64,000 nt of DNA from Comamonadaceae bacterium (GCA_947442105.1 CANEVH010000001.1:62001-126000), one strand, 5' to 3'. Positions 45,337 to 54,896 are shown, counted from the stretch's first letter. A program made the numbers and translations. The notes: generated from the sequence alone by a model not told the origin.

Positions 45337-46713
45337 ATGAAACCCCATGAAACCGCCGCCCACCAAGTCCAGGGCGCTATCACCACCACGTCCAGCTTTC
45401 CCATGGACGCTGCCTGGATGGAGGCGCACTGGATGCCTTACACCGGCAACCGCAACTTCAAAGCCAATCCCCGCATGATGGTCAGTGCCCAAGGCGCCTA
45501 CTACACCGACAGCACGGGCCGCAAGATCATGGACGGTTTGTCGGGCCTGTGGTGCTGCGGTCTGGGCCACGGCCGCCCCGAGATCACACGCGCCGTAAGC
45601 AGCCAGATCGGCACCCTGGACTATTCGCCCGCCTTCCAGTTTGGTCACCCGCTGTCGTTTGAGCTGGCCAACAAAATCACCGCGCTCACGCCCGACGGGC
45701 TGGACCACGTGTTTTTTACCGGCTCAGGCTCGGAATGCGCTGACACCTCACTCAAGATGGCGCGCGCCTACTGGCGCTCCAAGGGCCAGGGCACCAAAAC
45801 CCGGCTGATCGGGCGCGAAAAGGGCTACCACGGCGTCAACTTTGCCGGCATTTCGGTGGGTGGCATTGGCGCCAACCGCAAGATGTTTGGCCAGGGCATT
45901 GAGGCCGACCACCTGCCCCACACCCAGTTGCCCAGCAACTTCTACGCGCGCGGCATGCCGCCAAACGGCGTGGAGCTGGCCGACGAACTGCTGCGCCTGA
46001 TCACTCTGCACGACGCAAGCAATATTGCCGCCGTGATCGTGGAGCCCATGTCCGGCTCGGGCGGCGTGGTGGTGCCGCCCGTGGGCTATTTGCAGCGCCT
46101 GCGCGAGATTTGCACCGCCCACAACATCTTGCTGATTTTTGACGAAGTCATCACCGGCTTTGGCCGCATGGGCGCCTACACCGGTGCCGCCGCCTTTGGC
46201 GTGACCCCGGACATCATGAACATCGCCAAGCAAGTCACCAACGGCACCCAGCCCCTGGGCGCGGTGGTGGCCAAGAAGGACATCTACGACACCTTCATGG
46301 CCGCCGGTGGCCCGGACTACATGCTCGAATTCGCCCACGGCTACACCTATTCCGCCCACCCGGTGGCCTGCGCCGCAGGCATCGCCGCGCTGGACGTGCT
46401 GGTCAACGAAAACATGGTCGAGCGCGTGGCCGGTCTGGCTCCTTACTTTGAGAACGCGGTGCACAGCCTCAAGGGCGCCAAGCACGTCACCGACATCCGT
46501 AACTACGGTTTGGCCGCCGGTTTCACCCTGGCCCCGGTGCCAGGCGAGCCGGCCAAGCGTCCCTTCCAGGTGGCCATGCGCTGCCTAGAAAAAGGCTTTT
46601 ACGTGCGTTACGGCGGCGACACCATCCAGCTCGCGCCGCCTTTCATCGTCCAGAAGTCCGAAATCGACAGCCTGATCAACGCCCTGGGCGAAGCGCTGCA
46701 CGAAACCGACTGA
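45337..46713 (+). CDS. Omega-amino acid--pyruvate (beta-alanine) transaminase
   Basis: A 458-residue PLP-dependent class III aminotransferase that moves the amino group of an omega-amino acid such as beta-alanine to pyruvate, giving malonate semialdehyde and alanine. Signatures: GLSGLWCCGLGHGRPEI, FFTGSGSECADTSLKMAR, EPMSGSGGVVVPPVGYL, LLIFDEVITGFGRMG with the PLP Asp, and the PLP Lys in NIAKQVTNGTQPLGAVV. The neighbour mmsA can convert malonate semialdehyde to acetyl-CoA, which supports the beta-alanine assignment. Confidence 0.92.
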   Translation: MKPHETAAHQVQGAITTTSSFPMDAAWMEAHWMPYTGNRNFKANPRMMVSAQGAYYTDSTGRKIMDGLSGLWCCGLGHGRPEITRAVSSQIGTLDYSPAFQFGHPLSFELANKITALTPDGLDHVFFTGSGSECADTSLKMARAYWRSKGQGTKTRLIGREKGYHGVNFAGISVGGIGANRKMFGQGIEADHLPHTQLPSNFYARGMPPNGVELADELLRLITLHDASNIAAVIVEPMSGSGGVVVPPVGYLQRLREICTAHNILLIFDEVITGFGRMGAYTGAAAFGVTPDIMNIAKQVTNGTQPLGAVVAKKDIYDTFMAAGGPDYMLEFAHGYTYSAHPVACAAGIAALDVLVNENMVERVAGLAPYFENAVHSLKGAKHVTDIRNYGLAAGFTLAPVPGEPAKRPFQVAMRCLEKGFYVRYGGDTIQLAPPFIVQKSEIDSLINALGEALHETD

Positions 46714-46721
46714 TGTTCCAG

Positions 46722-46743
46722 CGCCGCTGCACGGCGGCGTTTT
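46722..46743 (+). terminator. Short terminator hairpin after the transaminase gene
   Basis: CGCCGC at 46722-46727 and GCGGCG at 46734-46739 form a 6-base stem, followed by TTTT. It lies 9 bases after the transaminase stop and may attenuate rather than block read-through to mmsA. Confidence 0.55.
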
Positions 46744-46922
46744 GGTGTGTTGGCGGACGGTTGTGAATTTTTTTCATGCCGCCCCCGGCTGCCTGTACCG
46801 GCCCGCGAGGGGCTAAGCTCTGCGCCCCGCTGCACTTGCGCACAGCCATGCGCACCAGCCTCCCAAAGCGCCGTGCTTGCGGCCCCCGTTTTTCCTTTTT
46901 TATCTACTTCAACGAGCGTCCT

Positions 46923-48428
46923 ATGTCCACAACTCTCCCTATCGGCCACCTCATTGGCGGCAAACTCACCCAAGGCGGCAGCCGCACGGCTGACGTCTTC
47001 AATCCCGCCACCGGCCAGGTCGAAAACCAGGTCTTGCTAGCCGACAAACTCACGGTGGAGCAGGCCATTGCCAACGCCCAAGCGGCGTTCCCCGCCTGGC
47101 GCAACACGCCACCGCTCAAGCGCGCCCGCGTCATGAGCAACCTCAAGGTCTTGCTGGAGGCGCATGCCGATGAGCTTTGTGCCCTGGTGACGGCCGAACA
47201 CGGCAAAGTGCTGGGCGACGCCATGGGCGAGCTGCAGCGTGGCATTGAAAACGTGGAATACGCCAGCTACGCGCCCGAGCTGCTCAAAGGCGAGCACAGC
47301 AAAAACGTGGGCCCGTCCATCGATTCCTGGAGCGAATTCCAGGCCCTGGGCGTGACCGCTGGCATCACGCCGTTCAACTTTCCCATCATGGTGCCCTTGT
47401 GGATGTGGCCTATGGCGGTGGCCTGTGGCAACACCTTCATCCTCAAACCCTCCGAGCGCGACCCCAGCAGCACCCTGCGCGTGGCCGAGCTGGCGCTGCA
47501 AGCCGGTTTGCCACCGGGCGTGCTCAATGTAGTCAACGGTGACAAAGAGGCGGTGGACACCTTGCTCACCGACCCGCGCGTCAAGGCCATCAGCTTTGTC
47601 GGCTCCACTCCCATTGCTGAATACATCTATTCAGTTGGCTGCGCCCACGGCAAGCGCGTGCAGGCCCTGGGCGGCGCGAAAAACCACGCTGTGGTCATGC
47701 CCGACGCCGACGTGGCCAACGCGGTTAACGCCCTCATGGGCGCGGCCTACGGCTCTTGCGGCGAACGTTGCATGGCCATTCCGCTGGTCGTAGCGGTAGG
47801 TGACGCCACGGCGGACGCGGTGATCGAAGGCCTGAAGATCGAAATTGCCAAAATGAAAGTCGGCCCCGGCACCGCACCCGGCATGGACATGGGCCCGCTG
47901 GTCACCAAGCCGCACTTTGAAAAGGTCAAAGCCTATGTGGACCAAGGCGTGGCCGAGGGCGCCACGCTGGTGGTCGACGGACGCAATGTTCTTGTTCCAG
48001 GTCACGAAGCTGGCTATTTCCTGGGTGCTTGTCTGTTTGACAATGTGTTGCCCGGCATGAAGATTTACCAGGAAGAGATTTTTGGCCCGGTGCTTGGCGT
48101 GGTACGCGTCAAAACCCTGCAAGAGGCGATGGACTTGATCGATGCGCATGAATACGGCAACGGCACCTGTATCTTTACCCGCGACGGTGAGGCAGCGCGC
48201 TATTTCACCGACAACATCTTGGTGGGCATGGTGGGCGTCAACGTGCCCTTGCCGGTGCCGGTGGCCTACCACTCGTTTGGCGGCTGGAAGCGTTCCTTGT
48301 TCGGCGACTTGCACGCTTACGGCCCGGACGCGGCGCGTTTTTACACCAAGCGCAAGACCATCACCCAGCGCTGGCCCTCGGCTGGGGTGCGCGAAGGCAC
48401 GATGTTCAGCTTCCCGAGCAGCAAATAA
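46923..48428 (+). CDS. mmsA: CoA-acylating methylmalonate/malonate-semialdehyde dehydrogenase
   Basis: A 501-residue aldehyde dehydrogenase that uses NAD and CoA to convert malonate or methylmalonate semialdehyde to acetyl- or propionyl-CoA with loss of CO2. Signatures: GHLIGGKLTQGGSR at the start, GVTAGITPFNFPIMVPLWM, ISFVGSTPIAEYIY and the catalytic Cys in GERCMAIPLVV. ATG 46923 fits the family start; the frame is open to 46776 but that part is not conserved. Together with the transaminase it completes beta-alanine breakdown; valine degradation is an alternative. Confidence 0.93.
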   Translation: MSTTLPIGHLIGGKLTQGGSRTADVFNPATGQVENQVLLADKLTVEQAIANAQAAFPAWRNTPPLKRARVMSNLKVLLEAHADELCALVTAEHGKVLGDAMGELQRGIENVEYASYAPELLKGEHSKNVGPSIDSWSEFQALGVTAGITPFNFPIMVPLWMWPMAVACGNTFILKPSERDPSSTLRVAELALQAGLPPGVLNVVNGDKEAVDTLLTDPRVKAISFVGSTPIAEYIYSVGCAHGKRVQALGGAKNHAVVMPDADVANAVNALMGAAYGSCGERCMAIPLVVAVGDATADAVIEGLKIEIAKMKVGPGTAPGMDMGPLVTKPHFEKVKAYVDQGVAEGATLVVDGRNVLVPGHEAGYFLGACLFDNVLPGMKIYQEEIFGPVLGVVRVKTLQEAMDLIDAHEYGNGTCIFTRDGEAARYFTDNILVGMVGVNVPLPVPVAYHSFGGWKRSLFGDLHAYGPDAARFYTKRKTITQRWPSAGVREGTMFSFPSSK

Positions 48429-48609
48429 AGAAGATAAGCGCGGAAATTTGTATCTTTTGCGTTTAGAATAAAAATAATCTTTTTTTAACCTAAATCATAA
48501 AAATTAAGTAAAATCCGGTTTAAATTTCAAAAAAGAATATAAAATTGAACGCGGCAGAAGGCACAATGCCCAGACAGTGGACCACTCCTTTTATTCGTTG
48601 GGAATGCAC
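48429..48609. promoter_or_regulatory. AT-rich leader of the winged-helix regulator gene
   Basis: This gap is strikingly AT-rich compared with the rest of the window, with runs of A and T and a TATAAA at 48538-48543 that could serve as a -10 element. It probably contains the promoter of the regulator and may be a binding site for nucleoid proteins or for the regulator itself. Confidence 0.45.
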
Positions 48610-48972
48610 ATGACTAAGACCAAAAGCGCAAATTTTTCGCAGATGTATACCAAGTACCTGAACCTTGTCGAGGCGGTGCGCGGCTTGCCCAGCTTTCCCA
48701 GTCTCGATGCGGTCGAAGCGCGCATGCTCAACACCTTTGCCGCCGCTTGGCATGAAGAAAAGCAAATCACCGTGCTCGAAGCCATGGTGATGCTGCCGGA
48801 AATCTCTACCACCACGGCGCACCGTCGCTTAAAGATGCTGCGCAAAAAAGGCATGATCGATTTAAGCTTGGATTCCCATGACAACCGGGTGAAGTACGTG
48901 GTGCCGACCAAGGCCACGCAGAACTACTTTGCACAACTGGGTCAATGCATGGAGAAAGCCCAGCAGGCCTGA
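48610..48972 (+). CDS. Winged-helix (MarR-like) DNA-binding protein
   Basis: A 120-residue protein. Residues 45-105 show a winged helix: ITVLEAMVMLPEISTTTAHR, then RRLKMLRKKGMIDLSLDSHD and VKYVVPTKATQNYF for the wing. There is no effector domain. ATG 48610 is 6 bases after GGGA; ATG 48604 in the same frame is the alternative. The leader is unusually AT-rich. Its target is unknown. It could regulate its own gene or act as a nucleoid-associated protein. Confidence 0.8.
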   Translation: MTKTKSANFSQMYTKYLNLVEAVRGLPSFPSLDAVEARMLNTFAAAWHEEKQITVLEAMVMLPEISTTTAHRRLKMLRKKGMIDLSLDSHDNRVKYVVPTKATQNYFAQLGQCMEKAQQA

Positions 48973-49051
48973 GACTGGCCTGGCGAAGCCCGGGTTAAAC
49001 TGCACCGACCGGACGCGTTCCTGCTGAACGCGCTAGTGAAGGTGGTGCTTT

Positions 49052-49600
49052 ATGGATTTTCGGCGCAATGTGTTGGTGGTGGCTGGGACCGCATTGGCCT
49101 ATTACGTCTTGTTCGTACTGAACCAATTTCTCTTTTCTGCGCTCACGTTTTCGGCGGGTACCAGTTGGGTTTTTTTGCCCAGCGGTGTATGCCTTTTTGC
49201 CATTCTGTTGTTCGCGCTCTGGGGCGCACTGGGCGTGGTCCTTGGCGCAATGGGTTTCGCGCTTTTGCAATCGAACATCGGCAGCGATCCGCTCACTTTG
49301 GGCGTGTCAATTTGTCTCTGCGGGCTCGCGCCCTTGCTGGCGCGTCAGATCTGCCTGGGCTCAGCAGAGCTCAACGCCAACCTCCAAGGCCTTAGCGCCA
49401 CCGGTCTGCTGCGTGTGGCTGCCATTTTTTCTGCAGTCAGTGCCGGGCTGCATCAGCTGTGGTTCGCATGGCGTGGGGTTTCTGACGATATTGTGGGCGG
49501 TTTGGCCGCCATGTTCACCGGCGATATGCTGGGCACCCTGATCGTGCTGTACTTGGTCAAAATGAGCTTGTCACTGGGTGAGCGACTGCGCGGGGGATAA
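49052..49600 (+). CDS. MASE1-like integral membrane protein without output domain
   Basis: A 182-residue protein with about five membrane helices; the order YYVLFVLNQFLFSALTF, SWVFLPSGVCLFAILLFALW and GALGVVLGAMGF recalls the MASE1 sensor domain that is normally fused to GGDEF or histidine-kinase modules. No output domain follows; the gene ends at 49600, and the ABC-F gene begins 10 bases later. It may be a stand-alone relative or a partner of a separate signalling protein. Similarity to MASE1 is by pattern only. Confidence 0.65.
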   Translation: MDFRRNVLVVAGTALAYYVLFVLNQFLFSALTFSAGTSWVFLPSGVCLFAILLFALWGALGVVLGAMGFALLQSNIGSDPLTLGVSICLCGLAPLLARQICLGSAELNANLQGLSATGLLRVAAIFSAVSAGLHQLWFAWRGVSDDIVGGLAAMFTGDMLGTLIVLYLVKMSLSLGERLRGG

Positions 49601-49610
49601 TCTCCGCCAC

Positions 49611-51569
49611 ATGGCACTTATCACCTTACTGGACGCCCAACTCGCTTTTGGACACGTACCCCTGCTCGACCACGCAGGTTTTTCACTCGAACCGGCAGAG
49701 CGCGTCGGCCTGATTGGCCGTAACGGAGCTGGCAAATCCTCCATGCTCAAAATCCTCGCCGGCATGGAAAAGCCGGACGATGGCGTACTGCAGGTGCAAA
49801 GCAATACCCGCATTGCATACGTCGCACAGGAACCCAGCCTGGACGCGCAGTCCACGGTGTTTGAGTCGGTCAGCGTCGGCTTGCAGCGCGTGCGCCACCT
49901 GATTGAAGAGTATTGCCAAGGCCACGGCGACTTGGACGCCATGCAAAGCGAAATCGAGGCCCTGGACGGCTGGAACTGGGAACAGCGTGTCACAGAAACG
50001 CTTCACCGCCTGCACCTGGACGCCGACGCGATTGTCAGCACGCTCTCCGGCGGCACGAAAAAACGGGTTGCGCTAGCGCAAGCCCTGGTGGCGCAGCCGG
50101 AAGTGCTGCTGCTGGACGAGCCGACCAACCACCTGGACTTGGACTCGATCGAGTGGCTGGAGGGCCTGCTGATCGACTTCAAGGGCAGCATCATCACCAT
50201 CACCCACGACCGCTCGTTTCTGGACAATGTGGCTACCCGCATCGTGGAGCTGGACCGGGGCAAGCTGCTGTCTTACCCCGGCAACTTTGCCGCCTATTTG
50301 CTGCAAAAAGAAGAGCAACTGGCCCAGGAAGCGGTGATTAACGCCCGCGCCGACAAGCTGTTGGCACAAGAAGAGGTGTGGATCCGCAAAGGCGTGGAAG
50401 CCCGCCGCACCCGCGCCACCGCGCGCATCGTGCGCCTGGACAATCTGCGCGCCAGCCGCGAAGCCCGTCGCGAGGTGGTGGGCAGCGTCAATATGGACGT
50501 CAACAGCGGTGCCTCCAGCGGCAAACTGGTGGCCGAACTCACCCACGTGTCCAAGACCTTCGGCGACAAGGTCATCGTTCGCGACTTTTCCGCCACCATT
50601 TTGCGCGGCGACAAGATCGGGCTGCTCGGCCCCAACGGCGCGGGCAAAACCACGCTGCTCAAGCTGATTTTGGGCGAGCACAAGCCCGACCCGGCGCCTG
50701 CCAACGCACCCCCGCCCGAACCCGGCCACAGCCCCTGGGGCACGGTGCGCCAGGGCGCCAATATTTCGGTGGCCTACTTTGACCAGATGCGCAACGCGCT
50801 GGACCTAGACGCCACGCTAGAAGACTTCATCAGCCCGGGCAGCGAGTGGATAGAGATCGGCAACCGCCGCCAGCACGTCAAAAGCTACCTGGGCGACTTT
50901 TTGTTCTCGCCCGCGCGTGCCAATTCACCAGTGCGATCTTTGAGCGGCGGAGAGCGTAACCGCCTGCTGCTGGCGCGCCTGTTTGCCCGCCCGGCCAATG
51001 TGCTGGTGCTTGACGAGCCTACCAACGACCTCGACATCGACACGCTAGAACTTCTCGAAGACCTGCTGCAAAGCTACGACGGCACGGTGTTTTTGGTCAG
51101 CCACGACCGCACTTTCTTGGACAACGTGGTCACCAGCACTATCGCCTTTGAGGGCGACGGGCGCTGGCGCGAGTTTGAAGGCGGCGTGACCGACTGGCTC
51201 ACCCAGACCAAGCGCGCCAGCGAAATCGCCCAGGCAAAGGGCCAAAAAGGCACCTCGCCGTTCAACTATGGGCGCGACCAGGCTGCGAAACCCAGCGCCG
51301 CCGCAGTCGCCGTTCCTACCGCGCCCGTAGCGTCTGCGCCAGCCACCAAAACCCGCAAGCTCAGCTTCAAAGAACAGCGCGAACTCGACGGCCTGCCCGA
51401 GAAGATTGCTTCGTTGGAGGCCGAGCAAAGCGACATCAATGCCCTGCTCGCCGACGGCACCCTGTACGCCCGCGACAACCCGCGCGCCCTGCAACTGGCC
51501 AGCCGCAACACCGCCATTGACGCGGAATTGATAGCGGCGCTGGAGCGTTGGGAGCTGCTGGGCGCCTGA
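49611..51569 (+). CDS. ABC-F family ATP-binding protein (Uup-like)
   Basis: A 652-residue soluble protein with two ABC ATPase domains and no membrane part. Domain 1: Walker A GLIGRNGAGKSS, signature TLSGGTKKRVALA, Walker B LLLDEPTNHLDLDSIEW. Domain 2: Walker A GLLGPNGAGKTT, signature SLSGGERNRLLLA, Walker B LVLDEPTNDLDIDTLEL. A coiled coil is likely in the last 90 residues. ABC-F proteins act on ribosomes or, for Uup, on DNA precise excision. ATG 49611 is used; the longer frame begins in the previous gene. Confidence 0.93.
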   Translation: MALITLLDAQLAFGHVPLLDHAGFSLEPAERVGLIGRNGAGKSSMLKILAGMEKPDDGVLQVQSNTRIAYVAQEPSLDAQSTVFESVSVGLQRVRHLIEEYCQGHGDLDAMQSEIEALDGWNWEQRVTETLHRLHLDADAIVSTLSGGTKKRVALAQALVAQPEVLLLDEPTNHLDLDSIEWLEGLLIDFKGSIITITHDRSFLDNVATRIVELDRGKLLSYPGNFAAYLLQKEEQLAQEAVINARADKLLAQEEVWIRKGVEARRTRATARIVRLDNLRASREARREVVGSVNMDVNSGASSGKLVAELTHVSKTFGDKVIVRDFSATILRGDKIGLLGPNGAGKTTLLKLILGEHKPDPAPANAPPPEPGHSPWGTVRQGANISVAYFDQMRNALDLDATLEDFISPGSEWIEIGNRRQHVKSYLGDFLFSPARANSPVRSLSGGERNRLLLARLFARPANVLVLDEPTNDLDIDTLELLEDLLQSYDGTVFLVSHDRTFLDNVVTSTIAFEGDGRWREFEGGVTDWLTQTKRASEIAQAKGQKGTSPFNYGRDQAAKPSAAAVAVPTAPVASAPATKTRKLSFKEQRELDGLPEKIASLEAEQSDINALLADGTLYARDNPRALQLASRNTAIDAELIAALERWELLGA

Positions 51570-51584
51570 TATGGGACGGGGCGG

Positions 51585-52061
51585 CTACGGTGCCACCAGC
51601 GCCAAGTTGGGGAAGTAGCTGCGGTAGCGCGCCGAATCCCGTGTGAGCAGTTGCAGTTGCGCCACCAGGGCGTGTGCGCCTATGTAAAAGTCGGGCATGG
51701 GTGAGGTTTTCAGGCCTTGGGAGAGTCGGTACACCTTGAAGGCCTGACCGGCCAAAAACGCCGCGTCCCAGGGCAGGGCGGCTTTGAGCAAGGGCAAGCC
51801 CGCCAGCGCCGCCTCTAGGTCTGTGGCCCGCTCAAAGCGGGGGCTGATCTCGGCCAATATCAGCGGATTGATTACCAGTGGGCCCAAAGCCGCGCAGCGC
51901 TCCAGTTGGTCGAGCGACCAATCGGCCCAAACCGGGTCATTAGCCAATATGTCGATCAGCACGCAGCTATCCACCAGGGTGCCACGTGGCATGGCGCCGA
52001 ACAGGTAGCGCGGGTCAGGCTCGCGGGCTTGCGGAACGTCCGCAGTGGATTGCAGCGCCAT
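51585..52061 (-). CDS. VapC-type PIN-domain toxin
   Basis: A 158-residue PIN-domain RNase. The catalytic acids are visible in TLVDSCVLIDILAND, LILAEISPRF and MPDFYIGAHA. The first 24 residues are a leader before MPRGTLVDSC, where an internal Met could be the true start. It begins directly after the stop of the AbrB-like antitoxin gene. VapC toxins cleave RNA to slow growth and are neutralised by binding of the cognate antitoxin. Confidence 0.9.
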   Translation of the reverse strand: MALQSTADVPQAREPDPRYLFGAMPRGTLVDSCVLIDILANDPVWADWSLDQLERCAALGPLVINPLILAEISPRFERATDLEAALAGLPLLKAALPWDAAFLAGQAFKVYRLSQGLKTSPMPDFYIGAHALVAQLQLLTRDSARYRSYFPNLALVAP

Positions 52062-52301
52062 TTAGCCGCGCAGAAAGGCCATGAACTCGTCAGTGCCCAT
52101 GCCTTTGAACTGGGCGGCGTTGGCGCTTCCACGCACGCGCTCAAAGGCGCTGCGCGTGCTGGTGGCCGGGGCAAGCACGGCGCGGATGACAACGTCCCCG
52201 TTCTCGCACACCTCAAACTCCACCTCGCTGTGGGGGTGCAAGCCCGCTTGCTCGCGCACCGACTGCGGAATAGTGACCTGGCCTTTGCTGGTGATTTTCA
52301 T
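52062..52301 (-). CDS. AbrB/MazE-type antitoxin of the VapC pair
   Basis: A 79-residue protein with the swapped-hairpin AbrB/SpoVT fold: MKITSKGQVTIPQSVREQAG, then SEVEFEVCENGDVVIRA. The C-terminal tail (FERVRGSANAAQFKGMGTDE) would bind the toxin. The stop codon abuts the VapC start, showing a two-gene operon. AbrB-like antitoxins also repress their own promoter, here in the bases near 52302-52331. Confidence 0.9.
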   Translation of the reverse strand: MKITSKGQVTIPQSVREQAGLHPHSEVEFEVCENGDVVIRAVLAPATSTRSAFERVRGSANAAQFKGMGTDEFMAFLRG

Positions 52302-52331
52302 GGGAAATCCTTACTTTGAATAGTAAGAATC

Positions 52332-53585
52332 TTACCCAACAACCCCTGCGGCGCGCAAGTGGGCAAGGGCTGTAGCGTCTAGCCCCAACTCCCGCAGCAC
52401 CTCGTCGGTGTGCTCGCCCAGTGTGGGTGGGGCGCGGTGCAAGACCGGTGGCGTGTCCAAGAGGCGCAGCGGGCTGGCCACAGAGGCGATGGATTGCACG
52501 CCGGTTTGCGCAGCCGCAGCGGGCGCCAGCGTCTGGTGCACCACGAGCTGGCGGGCCTTTACTTGCGCGTCGTCAAAGGCCTGGGCCACGGTGTTGATGG
52601 GGCCGCAGGGCACGGCGCGGTGTTCCAGCAATGCAATCCACTCGGCGGTCGTGTGCTTGCGGGTCTCGGCCTCAATCAACGGTACCAGGGCGTCGCGATG
52701 GCGCACCCGGTCGGTGTTGGTGGCAAAGCGCGCGTCAGTCGCCCATTGCGGCTGGCCCGCAGCCTCCGAAAAGCGGGCGAACTGGCCGTCGTTGCCCACC
52801 GCGAGCAGCATGGCGCCGTCGGCGGTGGGCAGGTCCTGGTAGGGCACCAAGCTGGGGTGGGTGTTGCCCTGGCGTGTGGGGTTGGCGCCGGTGTTCAGAA
52901 AACCGGAGGCCTGGTTGGCCAGAATGGCCATGCCCACGTCCAGCAAACTCATGTCAATGTGCTGGCCCAGGCCGGTGCGGTGGCGCACTTCCACTGCGGC
53001 CAATATGGCGCTACAGGCGTAAACGCCGGCAAATAAATCAGTGAGCGCCACGCCCACGCGCTGCGGTGTGCCGCCGGGGCTGCCTTCGGGCTTGCCGGTA
53101 ATGCTCATCATGCCGCTCATGGCCTGGACCATCAGGTCGTAGCCCGCGCGTTCGGCATACGGCCCGTCCTGGCCAAAACCGGTGACCGAGCAGTAAATCA
53201 GGCGTGGGTTGAGTACGTGAAGGCTGGCGTAGTCCAAGCCGTAGTGCGCCAGACCGCCGACCTTGAAGTTCTCCACCAGGATGTCGCTGCCCTGGGCCAT
53301 CTGGCGGATCAGCGCCTGGCCCTCGGGTTTGGCGATGTCGATGGCTATCGAGCGTTTGTTGCGGTTGCAGGCCGTGTTATAGCTGGCGTGCGCGGTGTCG
53401 TGGCCGTCAGCGTCTTGCAGAAAGGGCGGTCCCCAATGCCGGGTGTCGTCACCTGTGACTGGCCGCTCCACCTTCACCACATCGGCGCCCAGATCGGCCA
53501 GCATTTGGGTGCACCACGGCCCGGCCAGCACGCGGGAGAGGTCTAGCACCCTGAGGTGGGGGAGGGCGGCTGCTTGGTCACTCAT
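52332..53585 (-). CDS. CaiB/BaiF family CoA-transferase
   Basis: A 417-residue class III CoA-transferase that moves CoA between carboxylic acids. Signatures: LRVLDLSRVLAGPWCTQMLADLGADVVKVE at the N terminus (read in part as LDLSRVLAGPWC and GADVVKVERP), CNRNKRSIAIDIAKPEG and the YDLMVQAMSGMMSITG block after the catalytic Asp. It lies 114 bases downstream of a glutaryl-CoA dehydrogenase gene on the same strand, and the pair is well known for glutarate or lysine breakdown, where the transferase loads CoA from succinyl-CoA onto glutarate. Substrate is inferred from this neighbour. Confidence 0.9.
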   Translation of the reverse strand: MSDQAAALPHLRVLDLSRVLAGPWCTQMLADLGADVVKVERPVTGDDTRHWGPPFLQDADGHDTAHASYNTACNRNKRSIAIDIAKPEGQALIRQMAQGSDILVENFKVGGLAHYGLDYASLHVLNPRLIYCSVTGFGQDGPYAERAGYDLMVQAMSGMMSITGKPEGSPGGTPQRVGVALTDLFAGVYACSAILAAVEVRHRTGLGQHIDMSLLDVGMAILANQASGFLNTGANPTRQGNTHPSLVPYQDLPTADGAMLLAVGNDGQFARFSEAAGQPQWATDARFATNTDRVRHRDALVPLIEAETRKHTTAEWIALLEHRAVPCGPINTVAQAFDDAQVKARQLVVHQTLAPAAAAQTGVQSIASVASPLRLLDTPPVLHRAPPTLGEHTDEVLRELGLDATALAHLRAAGVVG

Positions 53586-53699
53586 GGATCACTTTCAATC
53601 AAACTAAATGGAACAAGTTTGTGCGTGATGCGACAAAACGGACTTGCGTTGGATCAAACAGCGCAATATGCGTCGCTAAAAGTAGCGAGCGCGCTCACG

Positions 53700-54896
53700 T
53701 CAGTTGGCAAAGGCAGCAATGCCGGTCATAGCCCGGCCCAAAATCAGGGCGTGGATGTCGTGCGTGCCTTCGTAGGTGTTGACCACCTCTAGATTCACCA
53801 AGTGGCGGGCCACACCAAACTCGTCGCTGATGCCGTTGCCACCCATCATGTCGCGCGCCATGCGGGCAATGTCGAGCGCTTTGCCGCAAGAGTTGCGCTT
53901 GAGGATGGAGGTGATTTCCACCGACGCCGTGCCTTCGTCCTTCATGCGGCCCAGGCGCAGGCAGCCTTGCAGGCCCAGCGCGATCTCCGTCTGCATGTCC
54001 GCCAGCTTTTTCTGGATCAGCTGGTTGGCGGCCAAGGGGCGGCCAAACTGCTTGCGGTCCAGCGTGTACTGGCGGGCGCGCACCCAGCAGTCTTCGGCCG
54101 CGCCCAGCGCGCCCCAGGCGATGCCGTAGCGCGCGCTGTTCAAGCAAGTGAAGGGCCCTTTGAGGCCGTGCACCTCGGGAAAGGCGTTTTCCTCCGGGCA
54201 AAACACGCCGTCCATGACGATCTCCCCGGTAATGCTGGCGCGCAGTCCCACTTTGCTGTGGATGGCTGGGGCGCTCAGGCCGGCCATGGCTTTTTCCAAA
54301 ATGAAGCCGCGAATTGCGCCGACCGCGCCCGACTCGGAAACTTCCTTGGCCCAGACCACAAACACGTCGGCAATCGGGCTGTTGCTGATCCACATCTTGG
54401 CGCCGCTGAGCTTATAGCCGCCGGGCACCTTTTGCGCGCGGGTGACCATGCTTTGCGGATCAGAGCCGTGGTCGGGTTCGGTCAGGCCAAAGCAGCCTAT
54501 CCACGCGCCGGTGGCCAGTTTGGGCAGGTATTTTTGGCGCTGCGCCTCGGTGCCAAACTCAAAAATCGGCAGCATGACCAGTGAACTTTGCACGCTCATC
54601 ATGGAACGGTAGCCGCTGTCCACGCGCTCGACCTCGCGCGCAATCAGGCCGTAAGCGACATAGTTAAGCGCCGGGCCGCCGTAGGCCTCAGGGATAGTGG
54701 GGCCGAGCAGGCCGAGCTCGCCCATTTCGCGAAAAATTGCCGGGTCGGTGCTGCCTTCGCGAAACGCCAGCGTCACGCGCGGCAGCAGCTTGTCTTGGCA
54801 GTAGGCGGCGGCGGCATCGCGCACCATGCGCTCGTCGTCGCTGAGCTGGGCGTCCAGCAAAAAGGGGTCTTGCCAGTTGAAGGCGGCGTGGGCCAT
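53700..54896 (-). CDS. gcdH: Glutaryl-CoA dehydrogenase
   Basis: A 398-residue flavoprotein of the acyl-CoA dehydrogenase family that oxidises and decarboxylates glutaryl-CoA to crotonyl-CoA. Typical blocks: [73 protein letters not shown] and the catalytic Glu near [18 protein letters not shown]. The [17 protein letters not shown] stretch is specific for this subfamily. ATG 54896 has GGAG upstream; the TTG start at 54911 is unlikely. It acts with the downstream CoA-transferase in lysine, tryptophan or aromatic acid breakdown. Confidence 0.93.
   Translation of the reverse strand: MAHAAFNWQDPFLLDAQLSDDERMVRDAAAAYCQDKLLPRVTLAFREGSTDPAIFREMGELGLLGPTIPEAYGGPALNYVAYGLIAREVERVDSGYRSMMSVQSSLVMLPIFEFGTEAQRQKYLPKLATGAWIGCFGLTEPDHGSDPQSMVTRAQKVPGGYKLSGAKMWISNSPIADVFVVWAKEVSESGAVGAIRGFILEKAMAGLSAPAIHSKVGLRASITGEIVMDGVFCPEENAFPEVHGLKGPFTCLNSARYGIAWGALGAAEDCWVRARQYTLDRKQFGRPLAANQLIQKKLADMQTEIALGLQGCLRLGRMKDEGTASVEITSILKRNSCGKALDIARMARDMMGGNGISDEFGVARHLVNLEVVNTYEGTHDIHALILGRAMTGIAAFAN

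Noticed and set aside
46776-46922. Extended N terminus of mmsA
   Set aside because: The extra 49 residues are Cys/Arg/Pro-rich and not part of the family, and ATG 46923 starts the known N terminus.
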